Source: Cellvibrio sp. (GTDB taxonomy: Bacteria > Pseudomonadota > Gammaproteobacteria > Pseudomonadales > Cellvibrionaceae). From it: a DNA stretch of 64,000 nucleotides. The notes below the pieces were generated by a model, which saw only the letters and a list, made by a program, of their open reading frames with translations, ran no database searches and was not told the origin of the DNA. The number at the start of each line of letters is the position of its first letter. Position 1 is the stretch's first letter. Of this stretch, positions 32,411-41,379 are shown piece after piece. The stretch lies in NCBI GenBank assembly GCA_016712405.1, contig JADJRD010000003.1, positions 238,501-302,500 of the forward strand. Direction: 5' to 3'. Made by a program: the position numbers and the translations under genes.

Positions 32411-34695
32411 ATGTCCAGTCCAATATCCAGCTCTGAAAAAATCACTAGTCCTCTACTTCCCAATCCTGCGCAACGGGCTAAATTGCGTCGTATTCGCTAT
32501 TTTAAGGATCAATTTTCTCGCTACGGCATTATGGCAGCAGGTATGGCTGTTGTTTTTTCATTGGGGTTGATTTTTTCTACCTTTTCTCTGAAGTCGCGCC
32601 TTTATTGCGTGGTGCTTCAGTCGATGTGAAGCAAGATTATCAATTAGCGTCCAGCGTTCAGGACAAAGCAATTGCGCATGTCAATCTCGAGCGTTATGAA
32701 GAGATAGGTGCGGTTTATTATCAGCAAGGTGGGATAGATTTCTTTAATCTGGCTGATGGCGTATCACGACAATCCTATCAATTAGTGTTACCTGAAAATA
32801 CCCGAGTGACAGCCTTTGCTAAAAGTATGGCCATGTACGGTGAAATGGCCTATGGCTTAAGTAATGGGCAATTTCAGGTTATTAAAACGGATTATCAAAT
32901 CAGTTACCCTCAAGATAAACGCTATTTGACACCCAATATTCTTTATCCATTGGGGGAAGCTCCGATTCAATTGGATGAAAACAAGTCATCTATTTCCCAA
33001 ATGGCGATTCAACAAACAGCCAATGGAATTATGGTGGCTGCCACTACTGCCGATAAACGCTTGTTGCTTGGAATATTTTCATCGTCGACCAATATCATTA
33101 CGGGTGAAGCGACACTGGCACAGGAGATTTTTACGCTGCCTCCTCTGCCCAATGAACAAGTTGCCAGCAAAATTTTATTGGATGAAACCGGTCAGCACCT
33201 AATTGTCGCTACGGATAATTCTCAGATATTTTTGTACAAAATTATTAATCCCGCTTCTGCGCAGATCCAACCACCAATAGTTATAGAGCAAGGAAACATT
33301 ACTGCGGTTGAATTTCTGGTGGGAACAGGCTCCATTATTGTCGGAACCGATAAAGGACATTTGTCGCAGTGGTTTTTAGTGCGTGATGACAACAATGTTT
33401 ACGCATTGCAGCCGGTCAGAGAATTTAAATCTCTTTCGGGCGCTATCACACAAATAGTGCCTGAATATGCGCGTCGTGGTTTTTGGGCATTGGATAATCA
33501 GCAGAATGTGGGCATTTATTTTGCGACTTCCAATCGACAACTCTTTGAAGAAAAAATGCCACTAGCGGTAGACCAGATAGCGGTTTCACCTATCAACGGT
33601 AAAGCGCTGTTGCTTAATCACAATTTAGCAGTAACTGTTGCGGATGTTTGGAATAAACATCCTGAAGTTTCTTTCAGTTCTTTATGGGAAAAAGTCTGGT
33701 ACGAAGGGCGTCAGCAACCAGAATATATTTGGCAAGCATCATCCGGTAGCGATAATTTTGAAGCCAAAATGAGTTTTGTCCCTTTATCTATCGGGACATT
33801 AAAAGCTGCATTTTTCGCGATATTGTTCGCAGTGCCATTGGGGGTCATGGGTGCAATTTATACGGCCTATTTCATGACGCCAAAATTACGCGGTATTGTT
33901 AAACCGACGATTGAAATTATGGCGGCATTACCAACAGTAATTCTTGGATTTTTAGCAGGGCTTTGGTTGGCACCCTTTATGGAAAATCATTTGCCAGCGG
34001 TCTTTAGTATTTTAATTTTGTTGCCTGTGGTTATGTTGGTGACAGGATTTATCTGGAGCAAGTTTCCGACATCTATTCGCACTCGAATTCCTGAGGGTTG
34101 GGAAGCGACTATAGTCGTGCTTCCGCTCATCTTATGTATCTATTTTTGTGTGACCTTAAGCCCTCTCACTGAAATTTGGTTTTTCAACGGCAGTATGCGC
34201 CAATGGTTTACCGATAACGGCATTAATTACGATCAACGTAATGCTCTTGTTGTTGGAGTGATTATGGGTTTTGCTGTAATTCCTACGATTTTTTCAATTG
34301 CAGAAGATGCTGTATTCAGTGTGCCGCGACATTTAACACAAGGTTCATTAGCTTTGGGTGCAACACCTTGGCAAACCATGGTGGGTGTGGTCTTACCAAC
34401 AGCAAGCCCCGGAATTTTTTCGGCTGTGATGATGGGATTCGGTCGCGCTGTAGGCGAAACCATGATTGTATTAATGGCAACTGGAAATAGTCCGGTTGTG
34501 AATTTTAATATCTTTGAAGGTATGAGAACTTTATCGGCCAATATTGCGGTTGAATTACCGGAAACGGCTGTTGAGAGTACGCACTTCCGCGTTTTATTTT
34601 TAGCAGCACTTTTGTTATTGGCATTAACTTTTGTCGTGAATACACTGGCCGAAATTGTTCGGCAGAGTTTGCGGAAGAAATATAGCAATTTGTAA
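32411..34695 (+). CDS. pstC: Phosphate ABC transporter permease PstC, frame broken in a T tract
   Basis: Long-form PstC of about 761 residues. A first frame (MSSPISSSEKITS ... FSLGLIFSTF) ends at 32629, and the rest starts in another frame with EVAPLLRGASVDVK. Adding one T to the T6 tract at 32571-32576 joins them as LIFFYLFSEVAPLLRG, the expected first helix. The periplasmic part (about residues 70-430) is beta-rich and WD40-like, as in pseudomonad PstC; the permease domain follows (MAALPTVILGFLAGLWLAP, SLALGATPWQTMVGVVLP is the ATPase-contact loop). The promoter predicted at 32371-32376 favours ATG 32411 or 32393 over 32375. Confidence 0.9.
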
Positions 34696-34714
34696 AATTT
34701 TCCGGAAGGATTGT

Positions 34715-34767
34715 GTAGGGGCGGCCCTCTGTGGCCGCCCAGGGCAGGCACGGGGGCCTGCCCCTAC
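34715..34767. repeat. Cloverleaf inverted repeat between pstC and pstA
   Basis: The outer stem GTAGGGGC / GCCCCTAC (34715-34722 / 34760-34767) encloses two hairpins, GGGCGGCC / GGCCGCCC and GGGCAGGC / GCCTGCCC. This GC-rich three-stem element stands out against an AT-rich operon. Elements of this look are known as dispersed repeats in many bacteria. Confidence 0.8.
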
Positions 34768-34796
34768 GAAATTCAATTTACTTTGATGAAAAAACT

Positions 34797-36485
34797 ATGA
34801 AAAATTTATCCAAAAAACAAACATCCTGGTGGAAAAGTGGATTGCCTTGGGTCTGGCTCAATGGCGGTGCTGTAGCAGTATGTATGCTGATGGTATTGGG
34901 TTTGTTGGGATTAATTGCCTCGCGTGGATTTGGACATTTTTGGCCTGCCGATATTATGCAAACCAAAGTGACAGAAATGGATGGCAGTCAACAAATTATT
35001 ATGGGTGAAGTCGTTCGTGCAGAAACTATTCCTGCGTCGGTTGCGCGGGATTCCGGTTATGAAATTCCTGAAGAACAATTATTGGTAACTCGTCATCTAT
35101 TTAAATTGGGCAATCGCGATGTGACTGGACGCGATTTCGTTTGGTATTTGGAAAATGGTATGGATGAATGGACTTATCCAGAAGATGCGATTGTGATTGA
35201 GCGACGTGAATGGGGAAATTTTTATGGATACCCTGTCGCTATTCGTGAACAAGATAAAGTGGTCGCTGAATTATTGGATGAAAATTTTTGGGAAGAAATG
35301 CAATCCAGACTAGAGCGTGCATTGATGCTGCACCATCAGGTTGAGGTTATAGAAAAAAGTCGCATAGGCGCTATCAATAATGCGATGGAAGAATTGCGAT
35401 TGGAGCGTCGTCGATTGGAATTGTCGGGCGCCACGGCTGAAGTGCTTTCATTAGCGGATGCGAACATCAGTGAGCGGCGTGCAGCACTGGAAGCAGAATA
35501 TTCGGTTATAAAACAAGAGCGTGATGATTTGTTGCAACAAGCTACACGCGATAAATTAGTTGCCAAAACCGCCGATGGTAAAGAACTGGTGATGAGTTTT
35601 GATCATCTGGTGCGAATTACGCCATCCAATCAATTGAGCCTTGTTGAAAAAACGGTAAGTTATTTCCAATATTTCTGGGCATTTATGACCGATGAGCCAC
35701 GTGAAGCCAATACTGAAGGAGGTATTTTCCCCGCGATTTTTGGTACTGTCACAATGGTTATTGTTATGTCCATTATTGTGACGCCCTTTGGTGTATTGGC
35801 CGCGATTTATTTGCGGGAATATGCAAAACAAGGCGTGATGTTAAAAATTATCCGTATTTCTGTTTATAACCTCGCCGGTGTACCTTCAATTGTTTACGGT
35901 GTGTTTGGTTTAGGATTTTTTGTCTATACCCTGGGCGGAAATTTGGATGAATTATTTTATGCGGAATCATTGCCCTCGCCGACATTTGGTACGCCTGGAT
36001 TATTTTGGGCATCTTTAACATTGGCGCTCTTAACCTTGCCAATCGTGATTGTATCGACTGAAGAAGGCTTATCCCGAATCCCCAGTACAATTCGTCAAGG
36101 TAGTTTGGCATTAGGTGCAACCAAATCTGAAACCTTGTGGAAAGTGGTAGTGCCTTTGGCAACCCCTGCGATGATGACAGGTTTGATTTTGGCTATCGCG
36201 CGAGCAGCAGGTGAAGTCGCACCTTTGATGTTAGTGGGTGTGGTTAAGCTTGCGCCTTCATTGCCGATTGATGGTGTCTATCCTTATTTGCATCTCGATC
36301 AAAAAATTATGCATTTGGGTTTTCATATTTATGATGTGGGTTTCCAAAGCCCTAACGTAGAGGCCGCGCGATCGTTGGTTTATGCTACGTCTTTGGTGTT
36401 GGTGTTATTGATTATCGCGTTGAATATTACTGCCATTCGCATACGTAATAATTTGCGCGAAAAATATCGAAGCGCATCGGATTAA
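34797..36485 (+). CDS. pstA: Phosphate ABC transporter permease PstA
   Basis: 562 residues, the extended form. One N-terminal helix (WVWLNGGAVAVCMLMVLGLLGLIAS) is followed by a periplasmic domain of about 250 residues including a predicted coiled coil (EVIEKSRIGAINNAMEELRL ... AALEAEYSVIKQERDDLLQQ), then the permease core: GIFPAIFGTVTMVIVMSIIVTPFGVLAAIYLREYA, AGVPSIVYGVFGLGFFVY and the EAA-like loop SLALGATKSETLWKVVVP. ATG 34797 is chosen over 34731, which lies within the cloverleaf repeat. Confidence 0.93.
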   Translation: MKNLSKKQTSWWKSGLPWVWLNGGAVAVCMLMVLGLLGLIASRGFGHFWPADIMQTKVTEMDGSQQIIMGEVVRAETIPASVARDSGYEIPEEQLLVTRHLFKLGNRDVTGRDFVWYLENGMDEWTYPEDAIVIERREWGNFYGYPVAIREQDKVVAELLDENFWEEMQSRLERALMLHHQVEVIEKSRIGAINNAMEELRLERRRLELSGATAEVLSLADANISERRAALEAEYSVIKQERDDLLQQATRDKLVAKTADGKELVMSFDHLVRITPSNQLSLVEKTVSYFQYFWAFMTDEPREANTEGGIFPAIFGTVTMVIVMSIIVTPFGVLAAIYLREYAKQGVMLKIIRISVYNLAGVPSIVYGVFGLGFFVYTLGGNLDELFYAESLPSPTFGTPGLFWASLTLALLTLPIVIVSTEEGLSRIPSTIRQGSLALGATKSETLWKVVVPLATPAMMTGLILAIARAAGEVAPLMLVGVVKLAPSLPIDGVYPYLHLDQKIMHLGFHIYDVGFQSPNVEAARSLVYATSLVLVLLIIALNITAIRIRNNLREKYRSASD

Positions 36486-36495
36486 TGAATTTTTT

Positions 36496-37290
36496 ATGAC
36501 ACAGGCTCCTATTATGACAAGCTCGTCTAACCTTGAAAGTACAAAACTTGAAGTCAAGTCGCTGAATTTATATTACGGTGAAAAACGTGCATTGAATAAC
36601 GTCAGTATGGTAATTCCCGAGAAAAAAGTGACTGCGTTTATTGGTCCGTCCGGGTGTGGTAAGTCGACTTTATTGCGATGCTTTAATCGAATGAATGATT
36701 TAGTTGATGGTTGCAGAATAGAAGGTGAAATTCTGTTGGATGGTAGCAACATCTATGACAAAAAAGTGGATGTTGCTGAATTGCGTCGACAAGTCGGTAT
36801 GGTATTTCAAAAACCCAATCCCTTTCCGAAAACTATTTACGAAAATGTGGCTTATGGTTTGCGATTACAGGGCGTCAAGTCAAAGCGGGTTCTTGATGAG
36901 GTCGTTGAGAAATCTTTAAAAGGTGCTGCGCTCTGGGAAGAAGTAAAAGACCGTTTGCATGATAATGCTTTCGGTTTGTCAGGTGGGCAACAGCAGAGGT
37001 TAGTGATTGCGCGTGCTATTGCGATAGAGCCAGAAGTGATTTTGCTGGATGAACCTGCATCGGCACTTGATCCTATTTCAACCTTAAAAATTGAAGAGTT
37101 GATCAACGAATTAAAACACCAATACACTATTGTGATAGTTACTCACAATATGCAGCAAGCAGCGCGTGTGTCTGATTACACAGCGTTTATGTATATGGGT
37201 GATTTAATTGAACATGATTTAACGGATAAGTTGTTTACTAATCCGGGTAAGAAACAAACAGAAGATTACATTACTGGCCGTTACGGTTAA
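36496..37290 (+). CDS. pstB: Phosphate import ATP-binding protein PstB
   Basis: 264 residues. The ATPase of the Pst importer: Walker A GPSGCGKST, Q-loop VFQKPNPFPKTIYENV, ABC signature LSGGQQQRL, Walker B VILLDEPASALDP and the His switch IVTHNMQQAARVSD. It starts 10 bases after pstA. ATG 36496 or the in-frame ATG at 36514 could initiate. Confidence 0.97.
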   Translation: MTQAPIMTSSSNLESTKLEVKSLNLYYGEKRALNNVSMVIPEKKVTAFIGPSGCGKSTLLRCFNRMNDLVDGCRIEGEILLDGSNIYDKKVDVAELRRQVGMVFQKPNPFPKTIYENVAYGLRLQGVKSKRVLDEVVEKSLKGAALWEEVKDRLHDNAFGLSGGQQQRLVIARAIAIEPEVILLDEPASALDPISTLKIEELINELKHQYTIVIVTHNMQQAARVSDYTAFMYMGDLIEHDLTDKLFTNPGKKQTEDYITGRYG

Positions 37291-37304
37291 GACAGAGGCG
37301 CATC

Positions 37305-38030
37305 ATGGTTATGGATATTACAAGTCATACACACCACATTTCCCAGCAATACAATATTGAACTGGAGGCGATTCGCACACATTTATCTGAAATGGGAGGT
37401 ATGGCGCAACGACAAGTCAATGATGCTATCCAAGCATTAATTGATGCTGATGTCGAACGTGCTGAGCAAGTTGTTCGTGCAGATTCCAGTGTTAATTCAA
37501 TGGAAATGTCGATTGATGAAGAATGTGTTCGCATTTTAGCGCGTCGACAACCAGCAGCGAGTGATTTGCGTTTGGTTATTGCAGTGACTAAAGCGATCAC
37601 AGATCTTGAGCGTGTAGGTGATGAAGCGGCAAAAATTGCACGTTTGGCAATTTTACAAAACCAAGATGGATTGGCACCTCGAGGTTATATAGAGGTTCGT
37701 CATATTGGTGAATTGGTTTCGCGAATGTTGCAAGATGCCTTGGATGCATTTGCCAGAATGGATGCTGAATTAGCTGTCGCAGTAGTACATGCTGATCGCA
37801 CTGTGGATATGGAATACGGCACGGCTATGCGTGAATTAATGACATTTATGATGGAAGATCCACGTAGTATTAGTCGAGTATTAAATATTATGTGGTGTTT
37901 GCGTGCGCTGGAAAGAATTGGCGATCACTCACGCAACCTTGCGCAATATGTTATTTATTTGGTTAATGGGCATGATGTCAGGCATTCGAGTTTGGATGCG
38001 ATAGAAGAGTCAGTGCATCCAAAAGGTTAA
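37305..38030 (+). CDS. phoU: Phosphate signalling complex protein PhoU
   Basis: 241 residues, two tandem PhoU three-helix repeats: residues about 15-110 (HLSEMGGMAQRQVNDAIQAL ... RRQPAASDLRLVIAVTKAITDLERVGDEAAKIARLA) and about 120-225 (RMLQDALDAFARMD ... WCLRALERIGDHSRNLAQYVIYL). The E/D-rich RVGDE and RIGDH motifs bind metal. It represses PhoR-PhoB signalling when phosphate is ample. Last gene of the pst operon. Confidence 0.96.
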   Translation: MVMDITSHTHHISQQYNIELEAIRTHLSEMGGMAQRQVNDAIQALIDADVERAEQVVRADSSVNSMEMSIDEECVRILARRQPAASDLRLVIAVTKAITDLERVGDEAAKIARLAILQNQDGLAPRGYIEVRHIGELVSRMLQDALDAFARMDAELAVAVVHADRTVDMEYGTAMRELMTFMMEDPRSISRVLNIMWCLRALERIGDHSRNLAQYVIYLVNGHDVRHSSLDAIEESVHPKG

Positions 38031-38046
38031 TTGAACTAATGGGGTA

Positions 38047-38868
38047 TTAACGCAAGTTTCTTTTTTCCAAATAGCGTTCGATTGCTCTTGTTGCAGCTAA
38101 AAAGCCAAAGGTTCCAGTGACCATCACACTGGAACCAAATCCACCCGCACAGTCTAATTTAACTCCCTCTTGTAAAAATTGTTTGCTCATGCAGACACTG
38201 CCATCCGGTTTTGGATAAATCATTTGTTCGGTTGAATAAACCGCATCAACGCGAAATTTACGATTGGTGTCACGTGCAAAATTAAAGTGGCGATAGAGTT
38301 GTGTGCGAATTTTCGCGAGCATAGGATCATTTTCGGTGTGTCCCAAGTCTGCTACTTTAATTTTTTGTGGATCGGTTTTGCCGCCTGAAGAACCTATGGT
38401 GATTAATCTGACTTTAATTGCCAAGCAATAAGAAATCAGGCGTGCTTTTATGTGTGCTGCATCTATCGCATCAATAACGACATGGTGTTGTGATCCGATT
38501 AACTGCGTCATATTTTTTTCATCTAAAAAATCTTCTACTGATTCGACGGTTATGTCTGGATTAATATCTTTCAATCGTTCAGTAATAATCTGATTTTTAG
38601 ATTTTCCAATCGTGGATTGCAATGCATGCAGTTGTCGGTTGGTATTAGTGGTGCAGACTTCATCCATTTCAATGAGTGTAATTTTTCCGATACCGGAACG
38701 AGCAAGCGCTTCTGCAACCCAGGTGCCTACACCACCTAGTCCAATGAGTACAAAATGCGCTTGAGATAAGGCGATCAAAGATTCTTGCCCGTAAAGTCTG
38801 GCGATACCGCCAAAACGTTGTTGATAAGCTGCTGATAATTCTGTTGGCATTTCAGGTAATCCACTCAT
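38047..38868 (-). CDS. tcdA: tRNA threonylcarbamoyladenosine dehydratase TcdA
   Basis: 273 residues, also known as CsdL/YgdL. An E1-like ThiF-type ATPase that cyclises t6A37 of tRNAs to ct6A. Signs: FGGIARLYGQESLIALSQAHFVLIGLGGVGTWVAEALARSGIG (nucleotide-binding), DEVCTTNTNRQLHAL, ADLGHTENDPML and the conserved Cys loop LDCAGGFGSSVMVTGTFG. ATG 38868 gives the usual N-terminus and overlaps the LysR stop by 17 bases, so it is likely read from the lysR transcript. Confidence 0.92.
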   Translation of the reverse strand: MSGLPEMPTELSAAYQQRFGGIARLYGQESLIALSQAHFVLIGLGGVGTWVAEALARSGIGKITLIEMDEVCTTNTNRQLHALQSTIGKSKNQIITERLKDINPDITVESVEDFLDEKNMTQLIGSQHHVVIDAIDAAHIKARLISYCLAIKVRLITIGSSGGKTDPQKIKVADLGHTENDPMLAKIRTQLYRHFNFARDTNRKFRVDAVYSTEQMIYPKPDGSVCMSKQFLQEGVKLDCAGGFGSSVMVTGTFGFLAATRAIERYLEKRNLR

Positions 38869-39754
38869 GTTTAATTTGATCAATATCGTTTTTTATCCAA
38901 TCAATCAGCAAGCGTGTGCGTGCCGGTAAGAGGCGAGATTCTGGATATAAAAGATGTAAAGCTTTTGCAGGTGTTTCGAACTCATTCAATACAATTTTTA
39001 GTTGCCCGGATTTTATCAAAGGTAAGACTTGATAAATAATAAAACTGCCTAACCCCATTCCTTGTTTACAGGCTTCAATTAAGCATGAGAGTTGATTGGA
39101 CATAAAGTTACCCTCAACTGTTTGTGAAAAGGTTTTTTGATTGAAGTGAAAGTGCCATTGTTGATTATGTGAATTAGTAAATACCAAACACTTATGCGAT
39201 TTCACATCTTCAGGTTGCTGGGTGGTGCCATGTCTCTCAAGATATTCTGGCGAAGCGACTATCACCCGGCGGATTTTTGCCATTTCTTGTGCGACTAAAC
39301 TGGAATCTTCCATGGCGCCAATACGAATGCCTAAATCAAACCCTTCATCAATAATATTTACCAATCTATCCAATAATTGAATATCGATTTTGACCTTGGG
39401 GTATCGCTGGATAAAACGCATGATCGATGGGCAGATAATTTGCTCACCAAAGAGAACGGGTGCGGTGATTAAGATTTTTCCCTCTGGTTCGGTTTGCGCT
39501 TGATGTAATTCGTATTCGGCGTCCAGCAAGCCTGCTAACAGTTTTTGACACTGTCCTAAATAAGATTTTCCTTGATCGGTCAGTGCAATCTTACGTGTGG
39601 TGCGATTAAACAATCGTACCTTGAGCAGGTTCTCCAAATCCGCCAATTGTCTAACAACACTGGGCAGGGAAGTGTGAAGTTTGTCTGCTGCGGCAGTGAG
39701 GCTGCCTGTTTCAGCAATAGTGACAAAGGTACTAATGGCTTTTAGCTTGTCCAT
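38852..39754 (-). CDS. LysR-family transcriptional regulator
   Basis: 300 residues. N-terminal winged helix-turn-helix (MDKLKAISTFVTIAETGSLTAAADKLHTSLPSVVRQLADLE) and a C-terminal effector domain (GKILITAPVLFGEQIICPSI, GFDLGIRIGAMEDSSLVAQEM). It belongs to the AaeR/DsdC-like group. It is divergent from the GST gene and most probably controls that operon through the site at 39758-39776. Confidence 0.9.
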   Translation of the reverse strand: MDKLKAISTFVTIAETGSLTAAADKLHTSLPSVVRQLADLENLLKVRLFNRTTRKIALTDQGKSYLGQCQKLLAGLLDAEYELHQAQTEPEGKILITAPVLFGEQIICPSIMRFIQRYPKVKIDIQLLDRLVNIIDEGFDLGIRIGAMEDSSLVAQEMAKIRRVIVASPEYLERHGTTQQPEDVKSHKCLVFTNSHNQQWHFHFNQKTFSQTVEGNFMSNQLSCLIEACKQGMGLGSFIIYQVLPLIKSGQLKIVLNEFETPAKALHLLYPESRLLPARTRLLIDWIKNDIDQIKHEWIT

Positions 39755-39757
39755 ATT

Positions 39758-39776
39758 TATTCCGTTATTCGGAGTA
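39758..39776. promoter_or_regulatory. Candidate LysR-type binding site
   Basis: TATTCCG TTATT CGGAGTA: inverted 7-bp arms with one mismatch and the T-N11-A layout of LysR sites, 4 bases before the lysR start codon and 84 before GST. Autoregulation plus control of the divergent operon is the natural reading. Confidence 0.45.
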
Positions 39777-39859
39777 GTGAAGTCAATTATTGAGTATTTA
39801 TTCAGGAATATAAAGTGGTGAGAATGGCAAACACCAACATCTTTAGCGAGGAAATTTTT

Positions 39860-40477
39860 ATGACATCACAAGACCCCATTGAGCTCTTTACTTATCAATA
39901 TTCCGGTCATTGTCACCGAGTTGAGTGGTTTCTCAATATTCTGAAATTACCTTATCGAAAAATTGATGTGAATTTACGAGCAGGAGAACAAAAAACGCCT
40001 GAGTTTTTACAAAAGAATCCGTTTGGGCAGGTACCGGTTATTAAAGATGGCAGCCAATTCATTGGCGATTCCAATGCGATTTTGGTTTATCTCGCCCAGC
40101 GTTATGCACCAGAGTGGATTCCCGCAAGCCCCGAAAAAGCGGCTGATTTACAACGATGTTTCAGTGTGTCCGCAGGCTTGGTGGCTTATGGGCCTGCACA
40201 TGCACGCGCGATTAAATTATTTTCGCGCCCCGATAATTGGGAAGTGGCGCAAGCAAGAAGCCATCAATTTTTCAAACAACTCGATCAGCATTTACAGCAG
40301 AACTTATTTCTATTGGGTTCTGAATTTAGTCTGGCGGATATTGCGAACTATGCGTACATACTGCTCGCTCCTGAAGGTGATGTTCAATTAGCTGCATATC
40401 CGAATATTGTTGCATGGTTGCGACGTTTGGAAACCACAACAGGATTTATTTCAATGCCATCATTTTCACCGGCTTAA
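39860..40477 (+). CDS. Glutathione S-transferase family protein
   Basis: 205 residues. Thioredoxin-fold N-terminus (IELFTYQYSGHCHRVEWFLNILKLPYRKIDVNL, NPFGQVPVIKDGSQFIGDSNAILVYLAQRY) with the cis-Pro of QVPV and the glutathione-binding DSNAIL, then the all-helical domain with the N-capping box LADIANYAYILLAPEG. ATG 39860 has GAGGA at proper distance. It is followed after 5 bases by a flavin-binding gene; the two are likely LysR-controlled together. Confidence 0.88.
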   Translation: MTSQDPIELFTYQYSGHCHRVEWFLNILKLPYRKIDVNLRAGEQKTPEFLQKNPFGQVPVIKDGSQFIGDSNAILVYLAQRYAPEWIPASPEKAADLQRCFSVSAGLVAYGPAHARAIKLFSRPDNWEVAQARSHQFFKQLDQHLQQNLFLLGSEFSLADIANYAYILLAPEGDVQLAAYPNIVAWLRRLETTTGFISMPSFSPA

Positions 40478-40482
40478 ATATC

Positions 40483-41373
40483 GTGGGACGTTTTCATTCA
40501 GGTGAGGTGTATATACAGCAACAATTCGCCATGGCGGAATCTATGGCAACTGTGGGTGAAAAGGTCATTCGAGACTTTATGCCCGGCCAGCATAGAGATT
40601 TTTTTGCTAGTTTACCGTTTGTATTAGTGGGATCTGTTGATCAAGAGTTGCAACCCGTTGCTTCAATACTCACCGGTGTTCCGGGTTTTATATCAACGCC
40701 AGATGAAAAAAGTATGCGAATAGGCGCACAGCCACTCCTGTTCGATCCTCTTGGTGAAAATTTGCAATTGAATTCGCCGCTGGCAATTTTGGGGATTCAG
40801 CCGCATACCAAAAGACGAAATCGAATGAATGGTTGGGTGATTGAAAAAAGTGATAAAGATTTTTTGCTAGAGGTTCAGCAAAGTTTTGGTAATTGTCCGA
40901 AATATATTGTTGAGCGCGAATTAATCTATTCGGCAGATGACAGTGAAATGCGAATGCATGAAGCGACAAGATTGTCCTTGGTGCAAATGAATTTAATTGC
41001 CGCTGCGGATACCTTCTTTATTGCCTCGTCACATCCTCATGCTTTGAATCCACAAAGTCCGGATCAAAGTGTTGATATTTCTCACCGGGGTGGATTACCG
41101 GGGTTTATTCATGTCACGGAAACTACTTTGAGGTTTCCTGATTTTCAAGGCAATTATTTTTTTAATAGCTTGGGTAATTTGCATTTGAATCCCAAAGCGG
41201 GATTGCTATTTTTTGATTTTCATCAGAAAAATATGTTGCAGCTAGAGGTAACAATTGAATGGAAGATGGCAGGCGCGTTAGAAAAAAACCAAGGGATACA
41301 AGCCTGGTGTGATTGCAAGCTGTTGCGCTCCCGTTTTTATCCGGAAGCATTATCTCTGGCTGTAGTGAAATAG
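40483..41373 (+). CDS. Pyridoxamine 5'-phosphate oxidase-like flavin-binding protein
   Basis: 296 residues from GTG 40483. The opening GRFHSGEVYIQQQFAMAESMATVGEKVIRDFMPGQHRDFFASLPFVLVGSVD is typical of the large PNPOx-like proteins often fused to ferredoxin reductases; later blocks RRRNRMNGWVIE-like RRNRMNGWVIE, DTFFIASSHP, DISHRGGLPGFIHV and YFFNSLGNLHLNPKAGLLFFD fit the FMN split barrel. The preceding gene is a GST, so a redox or detoxification role is inferred. The GTG start is chosen because it begins at the conserved N-terminus, 5 bases after the GST stop. Confidence 0.82.
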   Translation: MGRFHSGEVYIQQQFAMAESMATVGEKVIRDFMPGQHRDFFASLPFVLVGSVDQELQPVASILTGVPGFISTPDEKSMRIGAQPLLFDPLGENLQLNSPLAILGIQPHTKRRNRMNGWVIEKSDKDFLLEVQQSFGNCPKYIVERELIYSADDSEMRMHEATRLSLVQMNLIAAADTFFIASSHPHALNPQSPDQSVDISHRGGLPGFIHVTETTLRFPDFQGNYFFNSLGNLHLNPKAGLLFFDFHQKNMLQLEVTIEWKMAGALEKNQGIQAWCDCKLLRSRFYPEALSLAVVK

Positions 41374-41379
41374 AGTGGC

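Noticed and set aside
34233..34751. 172-residue frame antisense to pstC
   Set aside because: Overlaps the conserved permease domain and runs through the cloverleaf repeat; no family match.
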